From Leucobacter chromiisoli (GTDB lineage Bacteria > Actinomycetota > Actinomycetes > Actinomycetales > Microbacteriaceae): 64,000 nucleotides of DNA. The position numbers were made by a program, and so were the translations under genes. The stretch spans positions 106,834 through 170,833 of the forward strand of contig NZ_JAEHOH010000011.1 of assembly GCF_016522505.1 (NCBI RefSeq), written 5' to 3'. The notes beneath the pieces were generated by a model. The model had not been told where the DNA came from, did no database searches, and saw only the letters and a program-made list of their open reading frames with translations. Below, piece by piece: positions 39,028 to 48,700 of this stretch. Each line of letters opens with the position of its first letter. Positions within the stretch are counted from its first letter, which is position 1.

Positions 39028-40959
39028 GTGACCTCCGCCCCAGCAGACCCGATGATCGGGCAGACGCTCGACGGTCGATACGTGATCCGTTCGCGCATCG
39101 CCCGGGGCGGCATGGCGATGGTCTATCTCGCGAACGATCTGCGCCTCGAGCGGCGCGTCGCGGTGAAGGTCATGCACGAGCACCTCGCCGACGACGAGAA
39201 CTTCACCCGGCGCTTCGACCAGGAGGCGCGGAGCGCCGCGAGACTCGGGCACCCGAACGTGGTCAACGTCTTCGACCAGGGGCACGACGCTGGCCGCCCC
39301 TACCTGGTGATGGAGTACCTGCCGGGCATCACGCTGCGCGAGCTGCTGAAGCAGCAGACGCGACTGACCGAGGAGCAGGCGCTCGAGGTCGGCGAGGCCG
39401 TCCTCGCGGGCCTCGCCGCGGCCCACCACGCGAAGATCGTCCATCGGGATCTCAAGCCCGAGAACGTGCTGCTCGCCGACGACGGTCGCATCAAGATCGG
39501 CGACTTCGGCCTCGCGCGCGCGGTGAGCGCGAACACCACGACGGGGCAGGCGCTGCTCGGCACCATCGCCTATCTCTCCCCCGAGCTCGTCACCCGCGGC
39601 GTCGCCGACGCGCGCAGCGACATCTACGCCTTCGGCATCATGATGTTCGAGATGCTGACCGGCTCCCAGCCGTTCACGGGCGAGCAGCCCATGCAGATCG
39701 CCTACCAGCACGCGCACTCCGAGGTGCCCCCTCCGTCGTCGCTGAGCGCGGAGTCGACGCCCGAGCTCGACGAGCTCGTGCGCTGGACCACCCAGCGCGA
39801 GCCCGACGCCCGCCCGCGCGACGCCGGCATCGTCCTGGATCACCTCCGCGCGATCCGCCGGGGCGGGTCCGCACCCGGCGCCACGCAGGTGCTCCCGGCG
39901 ACATCGGTGCTCGCGACGCCGTCGACGGCCGTCCTCGACGGTGCGCAGCAGGCGGCGCTCGCGGGCGGCCCGGCAGCGCCGGCCCCCGCGAAGAGCGACC
40001 CCGAGCCTCCCGAGACGCCCCCGACCCCGATCGATCGCGCGTCGTCCGTCGCCCGCAGGCGCCGGAGACGCGGCAGGATCGCGGCGCTGTGCGTGCTGCT
40101 GCTGACCGCGCTGGCGGGCGGGGCGGGCTGGTGGTTCGGCCAGGGCCCCGGCTCCCGCGTGCTCGTTCCTAGCGTCGCGGGCGCCGAGATGGCCTCCGCC
40201 CAGGACACCCTCACCGAGCTCTCGCTCGTCCCCGAGGTGTTCGAGTGCTCGAGCGTCGACGTGCCAGCCGGCTCGGCCGTGCGCACGGAGCCCGACGCGG
40301 GCACCCGGGTGGATCGCGGCACCGTCGTGCGGCTGTGCCAGTCGACCGGGCCCGAGATGCTGCCCGTCCCGCTGCTCGTCGGACTGCCGGAGCAGGACGC
40401 GCAGCGCGCGATCGAGGACGCCGGCTTCACGATGGGCGAGATCGCCGAGGAGCGGTTCGACGGCGGCGCCGCCGGCACCGTCATCGCGGCCCTCGGGCAG
40501 GACGGAGAGGCCCTCGCCGAGCTCTATCCCGAGCGCGCGGTCGTCGATCTCATCCTCTCGGCCGGTTCGATCCCGGACGTCTCGGGGAGCACGGTCGAGG
40601 CGGCGACGGCCGCGCTCTCCGAGAGCCGTCTCACCGTCGATCCAGCGCTCAACACCGAGGCCCACAGCGACACCGTCCCCGAGGGCCAGGTGATCGGCGC
40701 GGTCTTCGCGACGGACCCGGTGACCCCCGGCGACTCGGTCGGTCTGCAGATCTCGCTCGGCCCCGAGCTCTTCGAGGTGCCGGACGTCTCGGGCAAGAAG
40801 ATGCGCGAGGCGGTCCAGATCCTGCGCGACGCGGGCTTCACCCCCGTGACGGGGGTGCCCGAGCTGCTGTGGAACGCCGTGCGGGTGGAGGGCACCTCCC
40901 CCGCCGCCGGCGAGCGGCTGCCCCGCGGCGCGAACGTCGACCTCAACTTCGAGCTCTGA
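39028..40959 (+). CDS. pknL: PASTA-domain Ser/Thr protein kinase (PknL-like)
   Basis: The 643-residue kinase has an N-terminal catalytic domain (about 17-277): glycine loop IARGGMAMVY, Lys47 in VAVK, HRDLKPEN (139-146), DFG (159-161), and an activation loop with Thr170-172 (NTTTGQALLGTIAYLSPE). A Pro/Ala juxtamembrane stretch leads to one membrane segment (about 351-370) and four extracellular PASTA repeats, which in relatives sense muropeptides or lipid II. PknL identity is inferred from the divergent Rv2175c-like gene. It is expected to regulate cell wall synthesis or division. GTG at 39028 is 6 bases from TAGAAT. Confidence 0.93.
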   Translation: MTSAPADPMIGQTLDGRYVIRSRIARGGMAMVYLANDLRLERRVAVKVMHEHLADDENFTRRFDQEARSAARLGHPNVVNVFDQGHDAGRPYLVMEYLPGITLRELLKQQTRLTEEQALEVGEAVLAGLAAAHHAKIVHRDLKPENVLLADDGRIKIGDFGLARAVSANTTTGQALLGTIAYLSPELVTRGVADARSDIYAFGIMMFEMLTGSQPFTGEQPMQIAYQHAHSEVPPPSSLSAESTPELDELVRWTTQREPDARPRDAGIVLDHLRAIRRGGSAPGATQVLPATSVLATPSTAVLDGAQQAALAGGPAAPAPAKSDPEPPETPPTPIDRASSVARRRRRRGRIAALCVLLLTALAGGAGWWFGQGPGSRVLVPSVAGAEMASAQDTLTELSLVPEVFECSSVDVPAGSAVRTEPDAGTRVDRGTVVRLCQSTGPEMLPVPLLVGLPEQDAQRAIEDAGFTMGEIAEERFDGGAAGTVIAALGQDGEALAELYPERAVVDLILSAGSIPDVSGSTVEAATAALSESRLTVDPALNTEAHSDTVPEGQVIGAVFATDPVTPGDSVGLQISLGPELFEVPDVSGKKMREAVQILRDAGFTPVTGVPELLWNAVRVEGTSPAAGERLPRGANVDLNFEL

Positions 40960-40963
40960 GACG

Positions 40964-41000
40964 CGAACGGGCGGCCTCCCCGAGGGAGACCGCCCGTTCG
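40964..41000. terminator. Bidirectional terminator between pknL and aroG
   Basis: CGAACGGGCGG at 40964-40974 pairs with CCGCCCGTTCG at 40990-41000, with a further inner CTCCC/GGGAG pairing. It lies between two convergent genes. Confidence 0.8.
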
Positions 41001-41026
41001 GCGGACGCGAGCCGCGACCGTTCCGG

Positions 41027-42397
41027 CTAGCGCACTGTCCGCTTCAGCTCCTCGGCCACCTGGAAGGCGAGCTCGAGGGACTGCATGTGGTTCAGGCGCG
41101 GATCGCACAGCGACTCGTACCGCGTCGCGAGCGTCGCCTCGTCGATGTTCTCCGACCCGCCGAGGCACTCGGTGACGTCGTCGCCCGTGAGCTCCACGTG
41201 GATGCCGCCGGGGAAGGTGCCGACCGCGCGATGCGCCTCGAAGAAGCCGAGCAACTCGTCCATGACGTCGTCGAAGCGCCGCGTCTTGTACCCGGTCGCC
41301 GTGGTGATCCCGTTGCCGTGCATCGGATCGGTGACCCACAGCGGCTGCGCGCCGGCGTCGCGGACGCCCTCGAGCAGGCCGGGCAGCACGTCGCGGATCC
41401 TCCCGGCCCCCATGCGGGTGATGAAGGTCAGGCGACCGGGCGTGCGCTCGGGATCGAGCCTGTCGATGAGCCGCAGCGCGTCGTCCACGGAGGCCGTGGG
41501 ACCGAGCTTCACGCCGATCGGGTTCTCGACCTTCGAGAGGAACTCGACGTGCGCGCCGTCGAGATCGCGGGTGCGCTCGCCGATCCACAGGAAGTGTCCG
41601 GAGGTGTCGTAGGCCTTCCCGGTGCGCGAGTCGATGCGGGTCAGCGGGCGCTCGTAGTCGAGCAGCAGCGCCTCGTGGCTCACGAAGAACTCGGTGCGGG
41701 TCAGCGCCGAGTGGTCGACGCCGCAGGCGTCCATGAAGCGCAGGGCGCGGTCGATCTCCGCCGCGAGCGACTCGTAGCGCTGGTTGGCGGGGTTCGAGAC
41801 GAAGCCCTTGTTCCACTCGTGCACCTGGCGCAGATCGGCGAAGCCCCCCTGCGTGAAGGCGCGGATGAGATTCAACGTCGACGCGGAGACGTGGTACCCC
41901 TGCACGAGGCGGGAGGGATCGGCGGCGCGCGACTCGGGGGTGAAGTCGTAGCCGTTGACGAGGTCGCCCCGGAAGGCCGGCAGCGTCACGCCGTCGCGGG
42001 TCTCGGTGTCGCTCGAGCGCGGCTTCGCGAACTGGCCCGCCATGCGGCCCACCTTGATCACGGGCATCGAGGCGCCGTAGGTCAGCACCACGGCCATCTG
42101 CAGCAGGGTCTTGACGCGGTCGCGGATCTTGTCGGCGGTCGCCGCCGCGAAGGTCTCGGCGCAGTCGCCGCCCTGGAGCAGGAACGCCTCGCCCCTCGCG
42201 GCGGCGGCGAGGCGCTCGCGCAGCAGGTCGGCCTCGCCCGCGAAGACGAGGGGGGGCTGCGCGGCGAGCTCCGCGGAGGCCACGCGCACGGCATCGGGAT
42301 CCGGCCACGTGGGCTGCTGCTTCGCTTCCCGAGTGCGGTACGCGTCGAGATCCGCAAGCACCTGCGTCGCTTCGGTTCCGTCTGTCTGGCTCACCAT
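41027..42397 (-). CDS. aroG: Class II 3-deoxy-7-phosphoheptulonate (DAHP) synthase
   Basis: This enzyme condenses phosphoenolpyruvate and erythrose-4-phosphate, the first step of the shikimate pathway. The 456-residue protein is the plant/actinobacterial class II type: LQGGDCAETF, RMAGQFAKPRSSDTE, SHEALLLDYERPLTR, TSGHFLWIGERTRDLDGAH, KLGPTAS, RMGAGRIRDVLPGLLE, WVTDPMHGNGI and GGIHVELTGDDVTECLGGSE. The metal-binding Cys, His and Glu of these motifs are intact. ATG at 42397 has no strong Shine-Dalgarno site; GTG at 42394 is possible. It is monocistronic and convergent with pknL. Confidence 0.96.
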   Translation of the reverse strand: MVSQTDGTEATQVLADLDAYRTREAKQQPTWPDPDAVRVASAELAAQPPLVFAGEADLLRERLAAAARGEAFLLQGGDCAETFAAATADKIRDRVKTLLQMAVVLTYGASMPVIKVGRMAGQFAKPRSSDTETRDGVTLPAFRGDLVNGYDFTPESRAADPSRLVQGYHVSASTLNLIRAFTQGGFADLRQVHEWNKGFVSNPANQRYESLAAEIDRALRFMDACGVDHSALTRTEFFVSHEALLLDYERPLTRIDSRTGKAYDTSGHFLWIGERTRDLDGAHVEFLSKVENPIGVKLGPTASVDDALRLIDRLDPERTPGRLTFITRMGAGRIRDVLPGLLEGVRDAGAQPLWVTDPMHGNGITTATGYKTRRFDDVMDELLGFFEAHRAVGTFPGGIHVELTGDDVTECLGGSENIDEATLATRYESLCDPRLNHMQSLELAFQVAEELKRTVR

Positions 42398-42577
42398 CGA
42401 TTAACCGTGGCCCTTCGTATCTGGATTGTCTGCCCTGATGCCGCGTTGCTGCCGCATCCTTTCTAGACTACTCGACTCGCGGGGACCGGCGGCGCAGGCC
42501 GCGCGAGCGCTCGGCCGCCGCCGGTGCGGGTTCTCGGCGGCGTCCGGAGCGCCCCCAGGGCGCCGGCGCTGGCGCCG

Positions 42578-43249
42578 TCAGCGGTTCCGCACGCTCGACG
42601 CGTAGACGTCGACGTACTCCTGACCGCTGATGCGCTGGATCTCGAGCATGATCTCGTCGGTGATGCTGCGCAGCACGAAGCGATCGGCGCTCATGCCGGC
42701 GAAGCGGCTGAAGTCGAGGGGCTTGCCGATCACCGTGCCGATGCGGCGGATCTTGGGGAACTTCGCACCGATGGGCATCGCCTTCTCGGTGTCGATCATG
42801 ATGGCGGGCACCACCAGGGCGCCGGACTCGACGATCAGGCGCGCCACCCCCGTGCGCCCGCGGTAGAGCCGCGCGTCGGGGCTCCGGGTGCCCTCGGGGT
42901 AGATGCCGAGCACGTCGCCGCGCTGCAGCACCGAGAGCCCGGTGTTCAGCGACGCCTCGGAGGCTTTGCCGCCCGAGCGGTCGATCGGCATCTGGCCGAC
43001 GGCGAGCATGAAGTTCTTCACCAGCCAGCCCTTGAGCCCCTTGCCCGTGAAGTACTCGCTCTTCGCGAGGAAGTACACCGGCCGGTCGATCATGAGCGGC
43101 ATGAAAAACGAGTCGATCACCGAGACGTGATTGCCCACGATGATCACGGGGCCCGAGCTCGGGATGTTCTCGGCTCCCTCGACCCAGGGCCGGTAGACGG
43201 TCTTCAGGAACGGTCCGATCAGCAGATGCTTGAAAATCCAATACAACAC
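42578..43249 (-). CDS. 1-acyl-sn-glycerol-3-phosphate acyltransferase (PlsC family)
   Basis: The enzyme acylates lysophosphatidic acid to phosphatidic acid at the membrane. The 223-residue protein starts with a hydrophobic segment (LYWIFKHLLIGPFL), then has the HX4D motif at His41-Asp46 (NHVSVIDS), the acceptor motif LGIYPEGTRSPD (about 114-125), and VVPAIMIDTEKAMP for block IV. GTG at 43249 is used; the in-frame extension upstream would overlap the divergent acyl-CoA ligase region. A TATCCT -10-like word lies about 30 bases upstream. The divergent neighbour activates long-chain fatty acids, so both act in acyl-lipid metabolism. Confidence 0.92.
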   Translation of the reverse strand: MLYWIFKHLLIGPFLKTVYRPWVEGAENIPSSGPVIIVGNHVSVIDSFFMPLMIDRPVYFLAKSEYFTGKGLKGWLVKNFMLAVGQMPIDRSGGKASEASLNTGLSVLQRGDVLGIYPEGTRSPDARLYRGRTGVARLIVESGALVVPAIMIDTEKAMPIGAKFPKIRRIGTVIGKPLDFSRFAGMSADRFVLRSITDEIMLEIQRISGQEYVDVYASSVRNR

Positions 43250-43391
43250 AGTGGCTCGCGTCCCTTCGACTCGAAACAGGATAGCCGAGCCCGCGACCGG
43301 CCGGGAGCATGCAATAGGGTTGGTGGCAGAGCGGGGCGGTTCCTCGGATCCGGCTCCGGGAGACAAGAGACCAGGTATCGAAGGAGCTGCC

Positions 43392-45221
43392 GTGAACCTG
43401 TCCGAGACACCGATCATTGTCCCCAGCGCGCCGCAGGACAACGTCACCGACCTGCTCGAGCAGCGCGTCGCCGCGACTCCGGATCGCGCGATCTTCGCCG
43501 TCCCCGCGGGCGACGGGTGGCGCGACATTTCGGCGGCGGAGTTCCGTGCGGAGGTCGTCGCCGTGGCGAAGGGCTTCATCGCCGCGGGGGTGCAGCCGGG
43601 CGACAAGATCGCCTTCATGTGCAAGACGAAGTACGAGTGGTCGCTCGTGGACTTCGCGCTGTTCTATGCCGGCGCCGTCATGGTGCCGATCTACGAGACC
43701 TCATCGCCGCTGCAGATCCACTGGATCGCCGAGGACTCCGGCGCCCGCGGAATCGTCACGGAGTCCGCGGACCACGCGGATCGGCTCGCCGAGATCCGCA
43801 GCGAACTGCCGGGCCTCACCCTCGCGTGGCGGCTCGACGAGGACGCGCTGGCGACGCTGCGGGCGGAGGGCGCGGAGATCCCCGACGAGGAGGTCGAGCG
43901 GAGGCGCGCGCTGGCCGAGGGCGACGACATCGCCACGCTCATCTACACCTCGGGTTCGACGGGACGCCCGAAGGGCTGCGTGCTCACGCACGCCAACTTC
44001 GTCGACCTCTCGAGGAACGCCGCCGCGGCGCTCTCGGAGGTCGTGCAGCAGCCCGGGGCGGCGACGCTGCTGTTCGTCACGCTCGCGCACGTCTTCGCCC
44101 GGTTCATCTCGGTGCTCGCCATCCACGCCGGGGTGCGCGTCGGCCATCAGGCCGACACCACGCAGCTGCTGCCCGCCCTCGGCTCCTTCCAGCCGACCTT
44201 CCTGCTCGCGGTGCCCCGCGTCTTCGAGAAGGTCTACAACTCGGCCGAGCAGAAGACCGAGGCCGAGGGCAAGGGCAAGATCTTCCGCGCCGCCGCGAAG
44301 GTCGCCGTGGAGCACTCCGAAGCCCTGGACGCCGGCAGGGTGCCGTTCGTGCTCGGCCTCAAGTTCAAGCTCTTCGACAAGCTCGTGTACGCGAAGCTCC
44401 GCGACCGCCTCGGCGGCAAGGTGCGGTACGCCGTCTCGGGCTCGGCGCCGCTCAGCCACTACCTCGGCCACTTCTACCGCAGCCTCGGCGTGAAGATCCT
44501 CGAGGGCTACGGTCTGACCGAGACCACGGCCCCCGCAACGGTGAATCTCCCCGACAAGTTCAAGATCGGCACGGTCGGCCCGGCGCTCCCGGGCCACACC
44601 ATCCGGATCGCCGAGGACGGCGAGATCCAGATCAAGGGCATCGACGTCTTTAAGGAGTACTGGAACAACCCCGAGGCGACCGAGAGCGCGTTCACCGAGG
44701 ACGGGTTCTTCAAGACGGGCGACCTGGGCTCGCTCGACGAGGACGGCTACCTCTCGATCACGGGGCGCAAGAAGGAGATCATCGTCACGGCCGGCGGCAA
44801 GAACGTCGCCCCCGCGCAGCTCGAGGATCCCATCCGCTCGAACACGATCGTCGGCCAGGTCGTCGTCGTCGGAGACCAGAAGCCCTTCATCGCGGCCCTC
44901 GTCACGCTCGACCCCGAGATGCTGCCGGCCTGGCTCAAGAACAACGGGGAGAGCCCCGAGCTCTCGCTCGCGGAGGCGGCCGTGCACCCGAAGGTCCGCG
45001 CCGAGGTGCAGCGCGCCATCGACCACGGCAACGAGTTCGTCTCGCGGGCCGAGTCCGTGCGGAAGTTCGTGATCCTCCCGACCGAGTTCACCGAGGCGAG
45101 CGGTCACCTCACCCCGAAGATGAGCATCAAGCGCGACAACATCCTGCGCGACTACGCGAGCGAGATCGCCGGGATCTACGGGGACAATCCGCAGACCCAG
45201 GTCGTCTCGACGATGCGGTAG
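43392..45221 (+). CDS. Long-chain fatty acid--CoA ligase (FadD15-like)
   Basis: This AMP-forming ligase activates fatty acids to acyl-CoA. The 609-residue protein has the phosphate loop YTSGSTGRPKG (about 184-194), LAHVFARFISVLAI, SGSAPLSHYLGHFYRSLG, EGYGLTETTAPATVNLP, and DGFFKTGDLGSLDEDGYLSITGRKKE, the order of the ANL family's A3-A8 motifs. The C-terminal lysine for adenylation is in TPKMSIKRDNIL. GTG at 43392 follows AAGGAG at 5 bases. It is divergent from the PlsC-type gene and ends in a strong bidirectional hairpin shared with def. Confidence 0.95.
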   Translation: MNLSETPIIVPSAPQDNVTDLLEQRVAATPDRAIFAVPAGDGWRDISAAEFRAEVVAVAKGFIAAGVQPGDKIAFMCKTKYEWSLVDFALFYAGAVMVPIYETSSPLQIHWIAEDSGARGIVTESADHADRLAEIRSELPGLTLAWRLDEDALATLRAEGAEIPDEEVERRRALAEGDDIATLIYTSGSTGRPKGCVLTHANFVDLSRNAAAALSEVVQQPGAATLLFVTLAHVFARFISVLAIHAGVRVGHQADTTQLLPALGSFQPTFLLAVPRVFEKVYNSAEQKTEAEGKGKIFRAAAKVAVEHSEALDAGRVPFVLGLKFKLFDKLVYAKLRDRLGGKVRYAVSGSAPLSHYLGHFYRSLGVKILEGYGLTETTAPATVNLPDKFKIGTVGPALPGHTIRIAEDGEIQIKGIDVFKEYWNNPEATESAFTEDGFFKTGDLGSLDEDGYLSITGRKKEIIVTAGGKNVAPAQLEDPIRSNTIVGQVVVVGDQKPFIAALVTLDPEMLPAWLKNNGESPELSLAEAAVHPKVRAEVQRAIDHGNEFVSRAESVRKFVILPTEFTEASGHLTPKMSIKRDNILRDYASEIAGIYGDNPQTQVVSTMR

Positions 45222-45230
45222 AGCGGAGGC

Positions 45231-45274
45231 GCGCGAGGCGCCGGGCGGCGGCTCGGCCGCCCGGCGCCTCGCGC
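45231..45274. terminator. 19-bp perfect hairpin between the acyl-CoA ligase gene and def
   Basis: Arms 45231-45249 and 45256-45274 are perfect reverse complements around a 6-base loop. It sits between convergent stops, so it can serve both strands. Confidence 0.85.
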
Positions 45275-45287
45275 GTCGTTCGCTGCC

Positions 45288-45779
45288 CTAGAACCAGCTG
45301 GAGGTGCGGATCTGCCGCATCGCCTCGCCGCGCGACTCGCGGTCGAGCCGGCTGATGTAGAGCTTGCCGTCGAGGTGATCGCACTCGTGCTGCAGCGCCT
45401 GCGCCAGCAGTCCCTCCCCCGAGATCACGACCTCGCGGCCCTCGAGGTCGGTGCCGCGCACGGTGGCGCGCGGGTAGCGCAGGACCTCGAACCAGAGCTC
45501 CGGCACCGACAGGCACCCCTCGCCGGTCGGCACGGGCTCCCCCTCGAGCGCGACGATCTCCGGGTTGAGCACGTAGCTCACCTCGCCGTCGATGTGGAGG
45601 CTGAAGGCCCGCAGCGTGTGCCCGATCTGCGTCGAAGCGAGGCCGGCCCGGCCGTCGAAGGCCACGGTGTCGCAGAGATCCTGCACCAGGGAGCGGACCC
45701 CGTCGTCGATCTCGACGACGGGGTCGCACACCGTCCGCAGCACGGGATCCCCGAAGAGACGAATCTCGCGAACCGCCAC
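45288..45779 (-). CDS. def: Peptide deformylase, variant motif 1
   Basis: Def removes the N-formyl group from nascent proteins. The 163-residue protein keeps the metal-binding EGCLS (87-91) and HECDH (131-135). The first motif, normally GxGLAAxQ, is RAGLASTQ (44-51): the leading Gly is Arg and the second Ala is Ser. The Gln that lines the active site is kept, so activity is likely, but substrate preference could differ. GTG at 45779 follows AGGAG. It lies 10 bases after pyc, which suggests one transcript. Confidence 0.92.
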   Translation of the reverse strand: MAVREIRLFGDPVLRTVCDPVVEIDDGVRSLVQDLCDTVAFDGRAGLASTQIGHTLRAFSLHIDGEVSYVLNPEIVALEGEPVPTGEGCLSVPELWFEVLRYPRATVRGTDLEGREVVISGEGLLAQALQHECDHLDGKLYISRLDRESRGEAMRQIRTSSWF

Positions 45780-45789
45780 CTGCTGCTCC

Positions 45790-48700
45790 TTACGCGATCA
45801 CGACCAGCAGGTCGCCGGCCTCGACGGACCGGGTCCCGCTGAACACCAGACGCTCGATCGTACCAGTGACGGTGGCGGTGATCGCCGCCTCCATCTTCAT
45901 GGCCTCGATCGTGGCGATGGGCTGCCCGGCCTCGACCGCGTCGCCCACGGCCGCCTTCAGCGTGACGGTTCCCGAGAACGGCGCCGCGACCTGGCCCGGC
46001 ACCGTGCGGTCGGCCTTCTCCGCCACGGGAGCGGACACCGCGACGCGCTCGTCCTTCACGAACACCTGGCGCAGCTGCCCGTTGACCTTGAGCATCACGG
46101 TGCGCACGCCCTTGTCGTCGGCCTCGCCGATCGCCTCGAGCCCAATGTACAGGCGCACGCCCTTCGCGAGGTCGAGCACGTGCTCCTGCCCCGGTTCGAG
46201 ACCGTAGAGGTAGTCGGCGGTCTCGAGCACGGAGAGGTCGCCGAACTGCTCGCGCATCGCCTCGAACTGGCGGGTCGGCTGCGGGAACAGCAGCCGGTTC
46301 AGCGCCCCGCGCCGCTCCAGGCTGGTGCCGTCGAGCAGCGCCGCGTCCTCATCGCCGATGGGGGCGACCTCGATGTCGACGGTGCGACCCGCGAGCACCT
46401 TCGAGCGGAACGGCTCGGGCCAGCCGCCCGGGATCTCGCCGAGCTCGCCCGCAAGGAAGCCGACGACCGAGTCGGGGATGTCGTACTTGCCGGGGTTCGC
46501 CTCGAAGTCGGCGGGATCGGCGTCGACCGCCGCGAGGTGCAGGGCGAGATCGCCGACCACCTTCGAGGAGGGCGTCACCTTCGGGATCCGCCCCAGGATG
46601 CGGTCTGAGGCCGCGTACATGTCCTCGATCTTCTCGAAGTTGTCCGCAAGGCCCAGCGCGATCGCCTGCTGGCGCAGGTTCGACAGCTGACCGCCCGGGA
46701 TCTCGTGCGTGTACACCCGACCCGTGGGAGAGGGCAGACCCGACTCGAACGGCTTGTAGAGGGCGCGCACCGCGTCCCAGTACGGCTCGAGGGAGTAGAC
46801 GGCCTCCTGCGAGAGCCCGGTGTCGCGGTCGGTGTCCGCGAGCGCCGCGACGAGGGCGGAGAGCGAGGGCTGGCTCGTGGTGCCCGACATCGGCGCCGAG
46901 GCGACGTCGACGGCGTCGACGCCCGCCTGCGACGCCGCGAGCAGAGTCGCGAGCTGGCCGCCCGGGGTGTCGTGCGTGTGCAGGTGCACCGGAAGGTCGA
47001 AGCGCTCGCGCAGTGCGGTGACGAGCTTCGCCGCCGCCGCGGGCCGCAGCAGGCCCGCCATGTCCTTGATCGCGAGCACGTGCGCACCGGCCTCGACGAT
47101 CTGATCCGCGAGCTGCAGGTAGTAGTCGAGGGTGTACTTGTCCTCGGCCGGGTCGAGCAGGTTGCCGGTGTACGCCATCGCGACCTCGGCGACCGCGGTC
47201 CCCGTCTCGCGGACGGCCTCGACCGCGACCCGCATCTGGTTGACGTCGTTGAGGGCGTCGAAGATGCGGAAGATGTCGATCCCGGTCTCCGCCGCCTCGC
47301 GCACGAACGACTGCGCGACCTTCGCCGGGTACGGCGTGTATCCCACCGTGTTCTGGCCGCGGAGCAGCATCTGGATCGGCACGTTCGGCAGCGCCTCGCG
47401 GAGCGCGGCGAGGCGCTCCCACGGATCCTCGCCGAGGAAGCGCAGCGCGACGTCGTAGGTTGCCCCGCCCCAGGCCTCGACCGAGAGCAGCTGGGGGGTC
47501 AGGCGCGCCACGTACGGGGCGACGCGCAGCAGATCCTTCGTGCGCACGCGGGTCGCCAGCAGCGACTGATGAGCGTCGCGGAAGGTGGTCTCGGTGACCG
47601 CGAGCGCCGTCTGCTCGCGCAGCGCCCGCGCGAAGCCCTCGGGACCGAGCTCGAGGAGCTGCTCCCGGTGCCCGGCCGGCGCGGGACGCGTCAGATCGGC
47701 GGCGGGCAGCTTCGACCCGAGATCGGCGTGGGAGACGCGCGCCCCGTTGGGCTGGTTCACCGTCACGTTCGCCACGTGCTGCAGCAGACGCGTCGCGCGG
47801 TCCTTCGGCTTGTTCATGTCGAGCAGCTCGGGCCGCTCCTCGATGAACGAGGTCGCGATGTCGCCTTCCTGGAAGGCGGGATCCGCGAGCACCGCCTGCA
47901 GGAACGGGATGTTCGTGGAGACGCCGCGGATCCTGAACTCCGCCAGCGCGCGCTGCGCACGGGTCACGGCGTCCCTGAACGAGCGGCCCCGGCAGGTGAG
48001 CTTCGCGAGCATCGAGTCGAAGTGCGGGCTGATCTGCGCACCGGCGTTGATCGTGCCGCCGTCGAGGCGGACGCCGCCGCCGCCCGGCGAGCGGTAGGCC
48101 GTGATGCGACCCAGATCGGGGCGGAACCCGTTCGCGGGATCCTCCGTCGTAATCCGGCACTGCAGCGCGGCGCCGCGCAGCTGGATGTCCTCCTGGCGCA
48201 GCTCGAGCTCCTCCAGCGTCTCGCCCGCGGCGATGCGCATCTGGGCCCGGACGAGGTCGACGTCGGTGACCTCCTCCGTCACGGTGTGCTCGACCTGGAT
48301 GCGGGGGTTCATCTCGATGAAGACGTGCTGGCCGGCGCGCTCCCCCTCGGTGTCGAGGAGGAACTCGACGGTGCCGGCGTTCTCGTAGCCGATCGACTTC
48401 GCGAACGCGATCGCGTCGCGGGTCAGCGCATCGCGGGTCTCCTGGTCGAGGTTCGGGGCCGGCGCGATCTCGACGACCTTCTGATGGCGGCGCTGCACCG
48501 AGCAATCGCGCTCGAAGAGGTGGACGGCGTGGCCGGTCTTGTCGGCGAGCACCTGGACCTCGATGTGGCGCGGCCGCAGCACGGCCTGCTCGATGAACAT
48601 CGTCGGATCGCCGAAGGCCGATTCGGCCTCGCGCATCGCCGATTCGAGAGCGTCGCGGAGATCCTCCTCGCGCTCCACGCGGCGCATGCCGCGCCCGCCG

